NCBI GenBank assembly: GCA_027487845.1 | Contig: JAIYCV010000029.1 | Span: 94,284-158,283 of the forward strand | Source of the DNA: Flammeovirgaceae bacterium | GTDB lineage: Bacteria; Bacteroidota; Bacteroidia; Cytophagales; Cyclobacteriaceae | Length of the DNA stretch: 64,000 nucleotides | Direction of reading: 5' to 3' | In this document: piece by piece, positions 42,987-52,246 of the stretch | Position numbering within the stretch: position 1 is the stretch's first letter | How the letters are laid out: each line of letters opens with the position of its first letter | Program-made: the position numbers and the translations under genes | Notes under the pieces: generated by a model | Told to the model about the DNA's origin: nothing | The model's database searches: none | The model's input: only the letters and a program-made list of their open reading frames with translations

Positions 42987-43877
42987 GTGGATTCGAAAAA
43001 GCGCCTAATTGTGATTGTAGGCCCTACTGCGGTGGGAAAAACAGCACTTTCTATTGAATTGGCTCAAAAACTGAATACCGAAATAATTTCTGCAGATGCT
43101 AGACAGATTTTCACCGAATTGGAAATTGGAACGGCAAAGCCTTCGTTTGCTCAACTTAACGAGGTAAAGCACCATTTTATTAACACGAAATCCATTCAAG
43201 AGGCCTATGATGCCGCCACCTTTGGCAGGGAAGCACTAGAACGAATAAACCAGTTATTTGAAACTTACAACCATGTCATTTTATGTGGAGGTTCAGGACT
43301 TTACATCAAGGCATTATTAGAAGGTTTTGACGAAATGCCGAATGTGCCACCAGCAATTAGGGAATCGATTAATCAACAGTATAAAATCAACGGGTTGGGT
43401 TGGCTGCAACACGAAGTCCAACGGCTGGATCCTGATTATTTTCACTTGGTAGATCAGATGAATCCTCATCGGTTGATCAGAGCATTGGAGTTGAATTACT
43501 TCTCAGGTAAGCCGATGGCCTATTTTCGGCAAAAGAAAAAGAAAGAACTGCCATTTGAAGTGATAAAAATTGGATTAGAATTGCCTCGTGAAGAATTGTT
43601 TGCCCGTATCGACCAGCGGATGGATGATATGATAGAACAGGGGCTTTTCGAAGAGGCCGCGAGGTTCTACGAACACAAGAACCTGAATGCATTGCAGACA
43701 GTTGGCTATCAAGAGATTTTTGATTTCATGGACGGCCTTTATGACAAAGAGGAGGCGATTAGACTGTTGAAACGAAATACAAAGCGCTACGCGAAGCGAC
43801 AAATAACTTGGTTTAAAAAAGATCGCGAAATAAGTTGGTTGAAGCCGGATGAAGTAATTCAAAATTTCAAATTCTAA
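42987..43877 (+). CDS. miaA: tRNA dimethylallyltransferase
   Basis: 296 aa from a GTG. The P-loop is VGPTAVGKTALSIELA (9-24), then SADARQIFTELEIGTAKP (substrate loop) and the typical GGSGLYIKALLEG. The C-terminal YAKRQITWFKKDREISW is the conserved tRNA-binding end. It adds a dimethylallyl group to A37 of tRNAs reading UNN codons. A 56-bp AT-rich spacer separates it from the glycosyltransferase. Confidence 0.96.
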   Translation: MDSKKRLIVIVGPTAVGKTALSIELAQKLNTEIISADARQIFTELEIGTAKPSFAQLNEVKHHFINTKSIQEAYDAATFGREALERINQLFETYNHVILCGGSGLYIKALLEGFDEMPNVPPAIRESINQQYKINGLGWLQHEVQRLDPDYFHLVDQMNPHRLIRALELNYFSGKPMAYFRQKKKKELPFEVIKIGLELPREELFARIDQRMDDMIEQGLFEEAARFYEHKNLNALQTVGYQEIFDFMDGLYDKEEAIRLLKRNTKRYAKRQITWFKKDREISWLKPDEVIQNFKF

Positions 43878-43933
43878 ATTGATAAGTTTGTCGATTATTG
43901 ATTTCTTGAACCTGAAATTTGAAATCTTAAATC

Positions 43934-45229
43934 TTGAATAAGATATTAATTATAACTTACTATTGGCCACCTAGCGGGGGAAGCGGTGTGCAACGTTGGT
44001 TGAAGTTCGTCAAGTATTTGCCCCAAACGGGATGGAAGCCATTTGTATACACGCCTTCCAATCCGTCCTTTACAATTACAGATACGTCATTGACTAAAGA
44101 TGTTCCTGCGGAAGCGGAAATCATTACTCAACCTATTTGGGAGCCGTATGACGCGTTTGCCAAGCTTAATAAGTTTCTTGGAAGAAAACAGGTAAAGCCA
44201 AGCGATTTTATATCAACTGGAAAGAAATCTTTTTTTAAGTCGATCAGCACGTGGGTGCGAGGTAATTTTTTTATTCCCGATGCTCGTGTATTTTGGGTAA
44301 AGCCTTCCATTCGATTCTTGAATAACTATTTATTAAAAAATAAAATTGACGTCATCATCACAACAGGGCCACCCCATAGTATTCACTTAATTGGCCTTGG
44401 TTTAAAAAAGCAAAATAAAAATCTAAAGTGGATTGCTGATTTTCGAGATCCTTGGACAGAGTGGGATTTACTTGATAATTTGATGTTGACTAATTGGGCG
44501 AGAAAGAAGCATATCGCGTTGGAGAACGAGGTACTTACTAAAGCCGATGAAGTGATAACCATTGCACCTTATCACGTTGAAAGGTTAGAGCAACTAGGCA
44601 ACAGAAAAGTAAAGTTGCTTACAAATGGTTTTGATGAAGACGATTTCAATTCGATAGTCCATAAAAAAACAACTCGCTTTACTATTCGCCACATTGGCAT
44701 TGTAGATGAGCTGCGCGATCCTCGGCCAGTAATGGAAGCTGTCCTCAGTTGCTGCGAGCGAAATTCTAATTTTTTCCAAGAGATAGTTATCGAATTTATT
44801 GGAAATGTAAACTCTAACTTTAAAGAGTACATCAGCACCAACTCAACGCTTGCAGCCATCACCCGCTTTGTAAATCAACTACCACATAGCGAACTACTAA
44901 AAAGTTATGGTGAAACCGATTTGCAATTGTTGGTATTGGCACATACAGCTATTGCACCAGGAAATTTACCGGGAAAATTTTTTGAATACCTGGCCTCTGG
45001 AAATCCCATTCTGGCAATTGGTCCAACACTGGGCGATGCTTCCGCAGTATTGAACCAAACAAAATCCGGAAAAATTTTTGAACGTGAAAATAAGGAAGGT
45101 ATTTGCAAAGCAATATTAGAATTTTATGCCGAATGGAAATCGGGGATTAAGAAAACGGAATCGGATGTTTCGATGTTCACTCGTAAAGAACTCACAGTTC
45201 AATTAACAAAAATCCTGAAATCACTTTAG
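43934..45229 (+). CDS. glycosyltransferase, GT4-like
   Basis: 431 aa from a TTG; the sequence NKILIITYYWPPSGGSGVQRWLKFVKYL is a typical N-terminus, so the TTG is convincing although no ATG is near. GT-B fold: acceptor domain (about 1-200), donor domain with KLLTNGFDEDDF, and TAIAPGNLPGKFFEYLASGNPILAIGP, where the Glu of 'KFFEYLASG' matches the nucleotide-sugar site. It probably adds a sugar to a cell-surface glycan. Its 3' end overlaps the convergent flippase gene by 9 bp. Confidence 0.88.
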   Translation: MNKILIITYYWPPSGGSGVQRWLKFVKYLPQTGWKPFVYTPSNPSFTITDTSLTKDVPAEAEIITQPIWEPYDAFAKLNKFLGRKQVKPSDFISTGKKSFFKSISTWVRGNFFIPDARVFWVKPSIRFLNNYLLKNKIDVIITTGPPHSIHLIGLGLKKQNKNLKWIADFRDPWTEWDLLDNLMLTNWARKKHIALENEVLTKADEVITIAPYHVERLEQLGNRKVKLLTNGFDEDDFNSIVHKKTTRFTIRHIGIVDELRDPRPVMEAVLSCCERNSNFFQEIVIEFIGNVNSNFKEYISTNSTLAAITRFVNQLPHSELLKSYGETDLQLLVLAHTAIAPGNLPGKFFEYLASGNPILAIGPTLGDASAVLNQTKSGKIFERENKEGICKAILEFYAEWKSGIKKTESDVSMFTRKELTVQLTKILKSL

Positions 45230-46708
45230 TTTAAATTTGGTTAGGATAGCGTTTACTATTCTCGTGCCATCTTCTGATGCGTTAGAAAAATAAACTGCTC
45301 CTCCAAAGAAAATGGTTACTATGCTTGAGCGAAATATTAAATCGAGCAGGGGTGTTTCTAGTTTTGGCAGTACATAACTTAAGATCAAAGTAAGTAGGGC
45401 GATTGCCACTACTTTTAGCGTATTGGCAGTAAAGGGTTGCAACCCAAATTTCACATAAATAAAAATGTACTTTACCGAATTGAAAATGATAAGTGCTAAG
45501 GCTGCGCCAATGGCTGCGCCCGTTATACCGAAAGCCGGAATTAGTGTATTATTGGAAACAATAACAATTCCAGCTAAGATTACAATCAATACGATGTTGA
45601 ACTTATAGTGTTTTGACAAAACAATTATTTCACTGCTGGGGCCAAAAAGCATGTCCACTAACTTCCCTATTCCAATAAATAAGACCACCCAACGGCCCGC
45701 CTCGAAAGCCTCTTTCTTTGGCATAAAGTAAAATACGGTATCTAAATTGATCCAAATGCCGATCAGCAGCAATGCACCGATGATAAACTGGTTAATGGCT
45801 GTTTTTGTATAAAGTGTTTCAATTTCTTTCATATCATTTTTTTTAAATGCCTTTGCAATAAGGGGCATTGTGAGTTGGCTCAAAGCTCGCTTTGGCATTT
45901 CAATTACGGTTGCCATGTATAGGGCAGTTGTATAAACCGCGTTGGCCTCAAGGCCAATTAAACTGGCGACCATAATGCTATCCACTTTTCCGATCAAAAT
46001 CATTCCTGCCATTCCAGCAAAACTTAAAATGCTGAACATGAACATTTCTTTCATAATGGGTTGATCTAGCTTCCCAAACCCAAAGGAAATTTTAAGATCC
46101 CCCGTTGAAATTAGAAAAAACAAGAGTATTAACAAACACAACAGATAAGCCAGCACCGAGCTAATAATGAACTGCTCGAACGTAATTATGCCTTTGAAAT
46201 AAAAAAAAGCTAATAAAATAAGTAGAAGCCTTATTACTACTTCTTTTAACAAGTTGGGGATTGTAGTTTTAAGCACCGCTCTGGAGAATGTTTCCAACAC
46301 ACTGGTAAGTAACAGGATCAGCGTAAGCCAAATAACCAAATAAGAATATTGGATGATTTCTTTTGCGTTATCTTGAAAGTAGGCAAGTGTGGGTGTTTCA
46401 AAAATCTTAAAGACCATTAGAAATAAGAAAAATCCAACCAACGACAGTAACAGCATTAAACTTATAAAGCTGGCGGACGTCTTTTGATCTTTGGCAAGTT
46501 GGGGATGGTATCGAAAAATACTTTGAGTTATGCCGAACTGTGCAAAAGGGGAGAACAAAATAGCGGCATCTTGTATGGTTCGTAACAAGCCAATTTGCTC
46601 CAAACTCATAAATTTTGGAAACAAGTACAAAAGAGAAACATAACCAATCAATACTCCTACATACGAAATGATGGTAGAAATAATGCTTTGGCGGATTACG
46701 ATGCCCAT
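45221..46708 (-). CDS. oligosaccharide flippase (Wzx/MATE-like)
   Basis: 495 aa with 12-14 hydrophobic helices and few charged loops, typical of the polysaccharide transporter group. The N-terminal half has the MSLEQIGLLRTIQD loop that resembles GYG...-type loops of Wzx. It should flip lipid-linked oligosaccharides across the inner membrane. No Wzy polymerase or chain-length regulator is in the window. It lies 7 bp after the leftward glycosyltransferase. Confidence 0.85.
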   Translation of the reverse strand: MGIVIRQSIISTIISYVGVLIGYVSLLYLFPKFMSLEQIGLLRTIQDAAILFSPFAQFGITQSIFRYHPQLAKDQKTSASFISLMLLLSLVGFFLFLMVFKIFETPTLAYFQDNAKEIIQYSYLVIWLTLILLLTSVLETFSRAVLKTTIPNLLKEVVIRLLLILLAFFYFKGIITFEQFIISSVLAYLLCLLILLFFLISTGDLKISFGFGKLDQPIMKEMFMFSILSFAGMAGMILIGKVDSIMVASLIGLEANAVYTTALYMATVIEMPKRALSQLTMPLIAKAFKKNDMKEIETLYTKTAINQFIIGALLLIGIWINLDTVFYFMPKKEAFEAGRWVVLFIGIGKLVDMLFGPSSEIIVLSKHYKFNIVLIVILAGIVIVSNNTLIPAFGITGAAIGAALALIIFNSVKYIFIYVKFGLQPFTANTLKVVAIALLTLILSYVLPKLETPLLDLIFRSSIVTIFFGGAVYFSNASEDGTRIVNAILTKFKLK

Positions 46709-46715
46709 TCTCGAG

Positions 46716-47858
46716 TTAACTAGTTAGCTTATCCACAATATCTACCATAATTTTTTTGTTTTGTTCCGCACTTAGTCCATGGGCAACCTTGGCAGCATTA
46801 TTCTTAAACTTAATCAAATCAGCAGAAGTAAGTTGATTCAATTTTTTTGCAAGACTATGAGGTGTAAAATCACCTGATACAATACCTAAATCGTGATCAT
46901 TTACAATACGGGCCATTTCTGGTGTTGGCCCAATGGCAATAGCTAACCGAGCCTGAATAAAATCGAATAATTTATTGGGCAGCGTATTTTCGTAATTGAA
47001 GTTAATGGGCGGTAACAGAAAAACTCCCATGTCATATTGATTGATGAAAGGCACAATCTCATCTGGCTTTTTAGGAGGTAAAATTTTTATCCTTTTTGGA
47101 TCTTTGATTAATTGCTCTAGCTCATTGATATAACTTTTTGTTTTTGAATTGGCGATTGGTGGTGTAATAAGCATCATATCCAGGGTAAAACGCTCATCCA
47201 AATAATACATCATTTCAATCATCAATTCTAGCTTTCGCGAATGATTAGCACCACCATGATGGATTAATCGAATTTTGTTTTCTTGAAGGGGTTGGACGGG
47301 GACATCAAAATACTGAGATGCATTAGTAACGACAATCGGCTTTACGGGATAGTGCTTTGCGTATTCTTTCGCAAGGCCTTCGCCCACGGTCGTCATGACA
47401 CTTGTTAGTGGAATGAACTTCTTACAAAGAAATTTATTATAACCTTGAAAGAAAATTCTCCAACTTAATTTATCTTCAAAATGGCGTGGAGCATATTCAT
47501 GCGCATCAAATAGAACTTTAGCTCCATGAAATTCGAACGCCAAAGGAAGGCTTTCAATATCATTAGCAATTACAAGATCGAATTTTTGATTCGCTAATTT
47601 CGTTTTTACATATGCGTAATCATTCAATAAGCGATAAGCTATCGAGTAAAAGCGAGTCAATAAAAAAAAAGACGAGGCCAACTTTCGAGACAGCGTAAGG
47701 TTGGTCTTCTTTATCTTAAAAATGGTATAATCATTCGAGTCAACTGCATCAAAGCAAACAATAGTAACTGCATATTTTTTCGCGAGGAAATCAAGCTGGC
47801 GTAAAACCCTGGCATCGTGCTTTAAGTTGCTGAAAGCTAGAATGAGTATAGTCTTCAT
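46716..47858 (-). CDS. glycosyltransferase, GT-B fold
   Basis: 380 aa. The N-terminal ILAFSNLKHDARVLRQLDFLAKKYAVTIV and VLFDAHEYAPRHFED are typical of GT4-like enzymes, and IRLIHHGGANHSRKLELMIEMM and LPNKLFDFIQARLAIAIGPTPEMA carry the donor-site motifs (Glu near the C-terminus). It forms a leftward group with the methyltransferase (4-bp gap) and flippase (7-bp gap), probably making a surface glycan. Sugar specificity unknown. Confidence 0.85.
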   Translation of the reverse strand: MKTILILAFSNLKHDARVLRQLDFLAKKYAVTIVCFDAVDSNDYTIFKIKKTNLTLSRKLASSFFLLTRFYSIAYRLLNDYAYVKTKLANQKFDLVIANDIESLPLAFEFHGAKVLFDAHEYAPRHFEDKLSWRIFFQGYNKFLCKKFIPLTSVMTTVGEGLAKEYAKHYPVKPIVVTNASQYFDVPVQPLQENKIRLIHHGGANHSRKLELMIEMMYYLDERFTLDMMLITPPIANSKTKSYINELEQLIKDPKRIKILPPKKPDEIVPFINQYDMGVFLLPPINFNYENTLPNKLFDFIQARLAIAIGPTPEMARIVNDHDLGIVSGDFTPHSLAKKLNQLTSADLIKFKNNAAKVAHGLSAEQNKKIMVDIVDKLTS

Positions 47859-47862
47859 TCTA

Positions 47863-48405
47863 TCAAGCCTTTTTTCTCTTAGCCTCCACCATATAATAGC
47901 GAGGTGTAAAACGTCTTAATAAAGGTCTTATGCCGTTTAATGGTGTTGGGCTGGTCCATTTTTCTTTGCGCACAATTTCCCAGCCTCCTTTTTCTAACAA
48001 CCAATCAAATTGCCAATCTTCAAACTCATGAAAATGCTGATCCCATTTATCGTTTTTATTGCGGTAGGCTTTAGCAAACCACAACGATAGCGGAACACTT
48101 ACAAAAAGCCTCTCTGCTTGTATTGCTCTTAAAACACCGAGTGGATTTAATAGATGCTCAAAAATTTCAAAGGCTGTAACAATATCGGTTTTATTGTTAG
48201 AAATAGATTCGGGATAATCGTCTAGGTCTTCGCCACCTGTATTAATTACTTGAAAGCCTTTTGAGGAAAGAAGTTCTGAAAATGGGTTGGGAGTTCCGAT
48301 ATCTAAGATGGACGCTCCTGGTTTTAATGATGGCTCCATAAAGGCCCATGTTTTATCGTAGCGTCTTTGCTTGGAGGAGGAAATTTTATAGGTATCTAAT
48401 GACAT
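47863..48405 (-). CDS. class I methyltransferase-like protein with degenerate motif I
   Basis: 180 aa. SILDIGTPNPFSELLSSKG (about 34-52) stands where a SAM-binding motif I (ILDIGCGxG) is expected; the glycine-rich turn is replaced by TPNPF. The later DIVTAFEIFEHLLNPLGVL is a good motif II/III equivalent. It may still bind SAM or be a pseudo-enzyme. It opens the leftward group methyltransferase-GT-flippase. Confidence 0.7.
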   Translation of the reverse strand: MSLDTYKISSSKQRRYDKTWAFMEPSLKPGASILDIGTPNPFSELLSSKGFQVINTGGEDLDDYPESISNNKTDIVTAFEIFEHLLNPLGVLRAIQAERLFVSVPLSLWFAKAYRNKNDKWDQHFHEFEDWQFDWLLEKGGWEIVRKEKWTSPTPLNGIRPLLRRFTPRYYMVEAKRKKA

Positions 48406-48461
48406 GAACCAATCAATTTAACAGCAAATTTACTATTTTATGCTTCAATTGAATTATTGGA

Positions 48462-49025
48462 TTATTTGGCCTTCAACCGTTTCGGGTTTGCGGTAACAAA
48501 TGCCTCCCATGATTTCTTTTTGGTGCTCGTTTCCCCATTTTGGTAGTGGTGGCAAAGGGCAACGGCAAGGGCATCGGTGGCATCCAGTAATTTTGGTAGT
48601 TCTTTAATGCCCAATAATGACATTAGCATTTTTGCCACCTGCTCTTTACTGGCATTGCCATTGCCGGTAACGGACTGCTTGACTTTTTTTGGCGCATACT
48701 CCACAATGGGTATTTGCCTGTGCAAGGCGGCTGCCATCGCTACACCCTGTGCCCTTCCTAGTTTAAGCATAGATTGTACGTTTTTGCCAAAAAAGGGGGC
48801 TTCCAGCGCCACATCATCAGGGTTAAATTCATCCAGTAAGGTAAGCACCCGATCAAATATTTTCTTTAGGCGCAGTTCGTGCGACTCCAACTTGCTCAAA
48901 TGAATGACGCCAAATTGCAAAAGTGTTAGCTTTGAGCCTTTTATCAGAATAATTCCATACCCCATTATGCTTGTTCCAGGGTCGAGGCCAAGGATAATTT
49001 TTTCTTTCAGGTTTTTTTTCTCCAT
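48462..49025 (-). CDS. ruvC: Holliday junction resolvase RuvC
   Basis: 187 aa. Catalytic acidic residues are seen in ILGLDPGTSIMGYG (Asp15), DVALEAPFFGKN (Glu75) and the C-terminal LLDATDALAVALCHHY (Asp pair). It cuts four-way junctions as a dimer with RuvAB. The C-terminus has a Lys-rich extension. It lies within the glycan genes and is divergent from the GT2 gene by 35 bp. Confidence 0.95.
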   Translation of the reverse strand: MEKKNLKEKIILGLDPGTSIMGYGIILIKGSKLTLLQFGVIHLSKLESHELRLKKIFDRVLTLLDEFNPDDVALEAPFFGKNVQSMLKLGRAQGVAMAAALHRQIPIVEYAPKKVKQSVTGNGNASKEQVAKMLMSLLGIKELPKLLDATDALAVALCHHYQNGETSTKKKSWEAFVTANPKRLKAK

Positions 49026-49060
49026 TTTGCTCGCTGCTGCAAGTTAATGACATTGTATCA

Positions 49061-50185
49061 ATGACCATATTCTTCGTTTTAGTCTTTGGGCTCTATTTCC
49101 TGCTTATCACCACTTTAATGTTTGGCCTTGACGGGGCATTAACGGAGAATTCAAGCGATAGACCCGATATTCCCTATTCTCACATTTCGGTGATTGTTGC
49201 GGTCAAAAATGAAGAAGCTAATGTGGCCTCTTTGATCCAGTCCATTGTTGCGCAAAACTATCCCAAAAAATATTTTGAAGTTATTTTAGTCGATGACCAC
49301 TCGAGTGACCTCACTCCCCGAGTTGTGCAGCAAACGATAAACGGCCTTTCCAATTTCAAGTTGATTTCTACCCACTGGGGAGACTCTGGAAAAAAGAAGG
49401 CGATTACCAGAGGGATTTATGAGGCAGAGGGCGAATTAATTGTAACGACTGATGCCGATTGCATTGTGCCACCCAATTGGCTAGCGCGCATCAATGAAAC
49501 TTTTTATTACTACCGCCCAAAACTTGTTTTTGGAGGGGTTAAAATTATAGACAACGGCAATTTTTTGTCAAAACTACAAGTGCTTGAATTTAGCAGCTTG
49601 ATGGCTTGCGGTGCTGCAACTTATAATTTGGGTATTCCGTCTATGTGCAATGCAGCAAACCTTGCATTTTATAAATGGTATTTTTATAAAGTGGGCGGTT
49701 ATGAGGATAACTTTGAAATCGCCTCTGGTGATGATGAGTTCTTGATGCGCAAAATATTAGCGCATTATGGGGGCGGTGTAGTTTTTATGAATTATCGGGA
49801 TGCAATTGTTTCAACACAACCTCAACCTTCAATTGACGAATTTATTAATCAGCGGTTGCGGTGGGCATCTAAGTTACCTCACAACCCCTCGCGGTCAACA
49901 AAAGTATTGGCATGGTATGTGATTTTGTTTCAAAGTAGCTACTTACTCTTACTTGGTTTAGCACTTACCAATTCTATTTCTTTGGAACTATCAGTCATAT
50001 TATTGGTTGGAAAGCTTTTGTTTGAATTCACATTCTTAAAAAAATCTACTTTATTTCTCCAAACTAAATGGAGTTTCACTAGTTTTTTTGCGTTACAGTT
50101 CTTGTATCCTATCTATGTGGTGTATGTGGGTATTGCGTCTAATTTCAGGTCCTACCAATGGAAAGGGAATCGATACAAAGCGTGA
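49061..50185 (+). CDS. glycosyltransferase family 2, membrane type
   Basis: 374 aa. N-terminal hydrophobic helix (1-20), a GT-A catalytic domain (about 45-270) with VIVAVKNEEANVASLI, VDDHSSD, TTDADCIVPPNW (DxD-type) and SGDDEFLMRK and INQRLRWASK (QxxRW). Two or three C-terminal helices (about 285-360) follow. This processive-like layout fits cell-surface polysaccharide or glycolipid synthesis. It converges with the VF530 gene end to end. Confidence 0.9.
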   Translation: MTIFFVLVFGLYFLLITTLMFGLDGALTENSSDRPDIPYSHISVIVAVKNEEANVASLIQSIVAQNYPKKYFEVILVDDHSSDLTPRVVQQTINGLSNFKLISTHWGDSGKKKAITRGIYEAEGELIVTTDADCIVPPNWLARINETFYYYRPKLVFGGVKIIDNGNFLSKLQVLEFSSLMACGAATYNLGIPSMCNAANLAFYKWYFYKVGGYEDNFEIASGDDEFLMRKILAHYGGGVVFMNYRDAIVSTQPQPSIDEFINQRLRWASKLPHNPSRSTKVLAWYVILFQSSYLLLLGLALTNSISLELSVILLVGKLLFEFTFLKKSTLFLQTKWSFTSFFALQFLYPIYVVYVGIASNFRSYQWKGNRYKA

Positions 50186-50401
50186 TCACGGCAGCGAGTC
50201 GATGTATAAATCCTCCACCTTTTTTCTCGCCCAAGGTGTTTTTCTTAAAAAAGTCAAACTGGACTTGATGCTTGGGTCAAAACGAAAACAGTTAATGTTA
50301 ATACGTTCGCCAAGTTCATCCCAACCATAGCGCGCTACTAGTGAAACAAGAATTGATTCGAGCGTTTTACCGTGGAGCGGATTGTTCTTTTGAGCTTCCA
50401 T
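50186..50401 (-). CDS. VF530-family (DUF2132) DNA-binding-like protein
   Basis: 71 aa. [25 protein letters not shown] (about 7-31) and [25 protein letters not shown] are the family's conserved segments. A solved member has a helical fold proposed to bind DNA. It lies 1 bp after the next upstream gene on the same strand and its stop abuts the GT2 stop. Function unknown. Confidence 0.9.
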   Translation of the reverse strand: MEAQKNNPLHGKTLESILVSLVARYGWDELGERININCFRFDPSIKSSLTFLRKTPWARKKVEDLYIDSLP

Positions 50402-50402
50402 T

Positions 50403-50879
50403 TTACAATAGTATGAAATTCAAATCTCTTTCATAGTCGGTGCGCAAGTCTTCTGGCAACTTAGCGAAGGCACTTTCTATTTTTTTCAATTGACCTACAT
50501 AAAGATTATACAATACCGTGTTGGATCTCATCATTAATCTCGCTTCTTTCATTTTCCTGCAAAAGAAAATCCTAATCTCAAGTTCAGTCTGCTTATTTCC
50601 CGAATATTTTATTTGCTTATTAACAAGCCTTAAAATCTTCCGCAAGGTCTTTTTTTGAAAATAGACGGTTGTGGGGTTTACTGCAAAAAACAATTCGTTT
50701 AGTTGATTTTTTATTGAAGTGATATAGGTTTGCTCATCATGAGCATCAAATAGAAGGTAGGTAAGAAGCTCTTTGTTTTCTTTTTTGTATTTGGCGAGTT
50801 TCATGCAAAGCTCTTGCACCGTATTTTCATCTAATGTGCGAAGTGCTTTCTTAATCTCAGCCAATGACGCAGTAACCAT
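50403..50879 (-). CDS. conserved hypothetical helical protein, 158 aa
   Basis: I choose the ATG at 50879 ([20 protein letters not shown]). The frame extends upstream to 51086, but that part overlaps the end of the neighbouring gene and looks unrelated. The protein is basic and helical throughout, with [20 protein letters not shown] (about 30-49) as its most distinctive segment. From memory, similar proteins occur widely in Bacteroidota without a known role. It is followed by VF530 after 1 bp, so the two likely work or are regulated together. Confidence 0.75.
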   Translation of the reverse strand: MVTASLAEIKKALRTLDENTVQELCMKLAKYKKENKELLTYLLFDAHDEQTYITSIKNQLNELFFAVNPTTVYFQKKTLRKILRLVNKQIKYSGNKQTELEIRIFFCRKMKEARLMMRSNTVLYNLYVGQLKKIESAFAKLPEDLRTDYERDLNFILL

Positions 50880-51064
50880 GCTACAAAGAAACAAAACCCG
50901 CGGATGTAAAGTCCTACGGGGGTTAAAAAAATAAAGGATATACTGATTAATTTTCTTTTTCAGATCTCTGCCGCACTGGCTGCATTTGCCCTCATGTTCG
51001 GAGGTTTCATCCGCGTATCGAAATAAGGAAATAGCGAGGTGTTTGTCAACTAAATTTGCTACAT

Positions 51065-51640
51065 CTAAAGAATATAAATATTCCACGTAATGACAAATGC
51101 ACCTACTGCCATTAACAGCAGGAAAAGCGCCATCAATTTGTGTACGTATTCTTTCTGAACTCTTGAAATTACAATAGTCATGGATGAAGTGAACACAAAA
51201 AATTGAATAATTTGTTCTTTTGGTGAAATACCTGCAATAAAAATATTATCAATGATAGCCAGCACTGCCGAAATTGCGATAAACAAATAAATTCTTCTAA
51301 AATTGTCATAATAAAACTCTTTCAAGTCAATCACTTTTGTGCGGAAAGAAAGGGGAAAAATAATTCTAGCTAGCACATACAGATTAACAGGATATAGAAT
51401 AATAAAAAGAAAAATGGGCAATCGCCATTTATAGTTGAGAAGATTGTACGTATCCCACCATTCCTGAATGTGAAGGATGAAAATAAGAATGATGAGCACC
51501 AAGTGTGGCCAGTAAATTTTTACCCTTTCCGAATGTTGAACCATGCTTGTAAGGCCAGATACAACTTTTGTAAGTCCCATTCCCAGAATGATCGCAATAA
51601 GAACAGTTACATACTCGAAAGGAGAAATTATACTTGTCAT
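51065..51640 (-). CDS. hypothetical membrane protein, 191 aa
   Basis: Five to six hydrophobic helices fill most of the length, starting MTSIISPFEYVTVLIAIILGMGLTKV; the EYVTVLIAIILGMGL opening recalls small integral-membrane proteins of Bacteroidota and Proteobacteria of unknown role. There is no enzymatic motif. Its ATG overlaps the stop of the YHS gene (ATGA), so the two are translationally coupled and may act together. Confidence 0.7.
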   Translation of the reverse strand: MTSIISPFEYVTVLIAIILGMGLTKVVSGLTSMVQHSERVKIYWPHLVLIILIFILHIQEWWDTYNLLNYKWRLPIFLFIILYPVNLYVLARIIFPLSFRTKVIDLKEFYYDNFRRIYLFIAISAVLAIIDNIFIAGISPKEQIIQFFVFTSSMTIVISRVQKEYVHKLMALFLLLMAVGAFVITWNIYIL

Positions 51641-52104
51641 TTTTTAACTCCGTTTATAGCCGGCCAGTTTGCATTTGCCTTTAAGATCAGATTATTCTCG
51701 TCTTTTACCCAAGGTTCTAGTGAGTTAAACTTGGTGCCACTTAATTTATGCGATGAATTATAAAATAAATAGAGCTTACCATCGGTGACTTTGAAAGTCT
51801 CAGGATTGATGTTGACTTTCTTCTTTTGTTGCCCAATTGCCAAAGCACACCAACCATCGTATTGCGGTAAGTACTTTTCGGGATTTAGTGCAAAAGCATC
51901 TCGATTTGAAGAGCTTGAAAAATAGTAGGAGATGCCTTTGTGGACTGACTTTATTTCTGGGTTTCCCTTTGTTGCTTTCCCAGGAATAAAATAGGCTACC
52001 AGATCATAACCACCGATAGCAACTTTGTCCTTACTAACTGGCTCCACTTGGGCGAACAATTGAGTTGTTACGATTAAAAGGATACTTGACAATATGATTT
52101 TCAT
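51637..52104 (-). CDS. exported YHS-domain protein
   Basis: 155 aa from the ATG at 52104 (an ATG at 52137 would add 11 residues before the signal peptide). Signal peptide at 1-18. The YHS-like core is VAIGGYDLVAYFIPGKATKG and ISYYFSSSSNRDAFALNPEKYLPQYDGWCA (about 28-100). YHS domains are small metal-binding or metal-associated modules. It is followed with a 4-bp overlap by the membrane protein at 51065, so a role in envelope metal handling is possible but unproved. Confidence 0.85.
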   Translation of the reverse strand: MKIILSSILLIVTTQLFAQVEPVSKDKVAIGGYDLVAYFIPGKATKGNPEIKSVHKGISYYFSSSSNRDAFALNPEKYLPQYDGWCALAIGQQKKKVNINPETFKVTDGKLYLFYNSSHKLSGTKFNSLEPWVKDENNLILKANANWPAINGVKK

Positions 52105-52246
52105 AACTAAAAAATTTAGATTTTCTCTTAGTGGCAAAACGCAACTCGATCATTAATAGTTTTTATGTCGTAAGAATATCAACGGATCTGGAAAATTTGC
52201 TTAGCTAATTGTCAAGCAGTTGACAATAAACACCAGTTTCCTATTC

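Noticed and set aside
42987..50185. Complete capsule or O-antigen locus
   Set aside because: Only three glycosyltransferases, one flippase and a methyltransferase are present, mixed with miaA and ruvC; no polymerase, ligase or sugar-nucleotide genes are seen.
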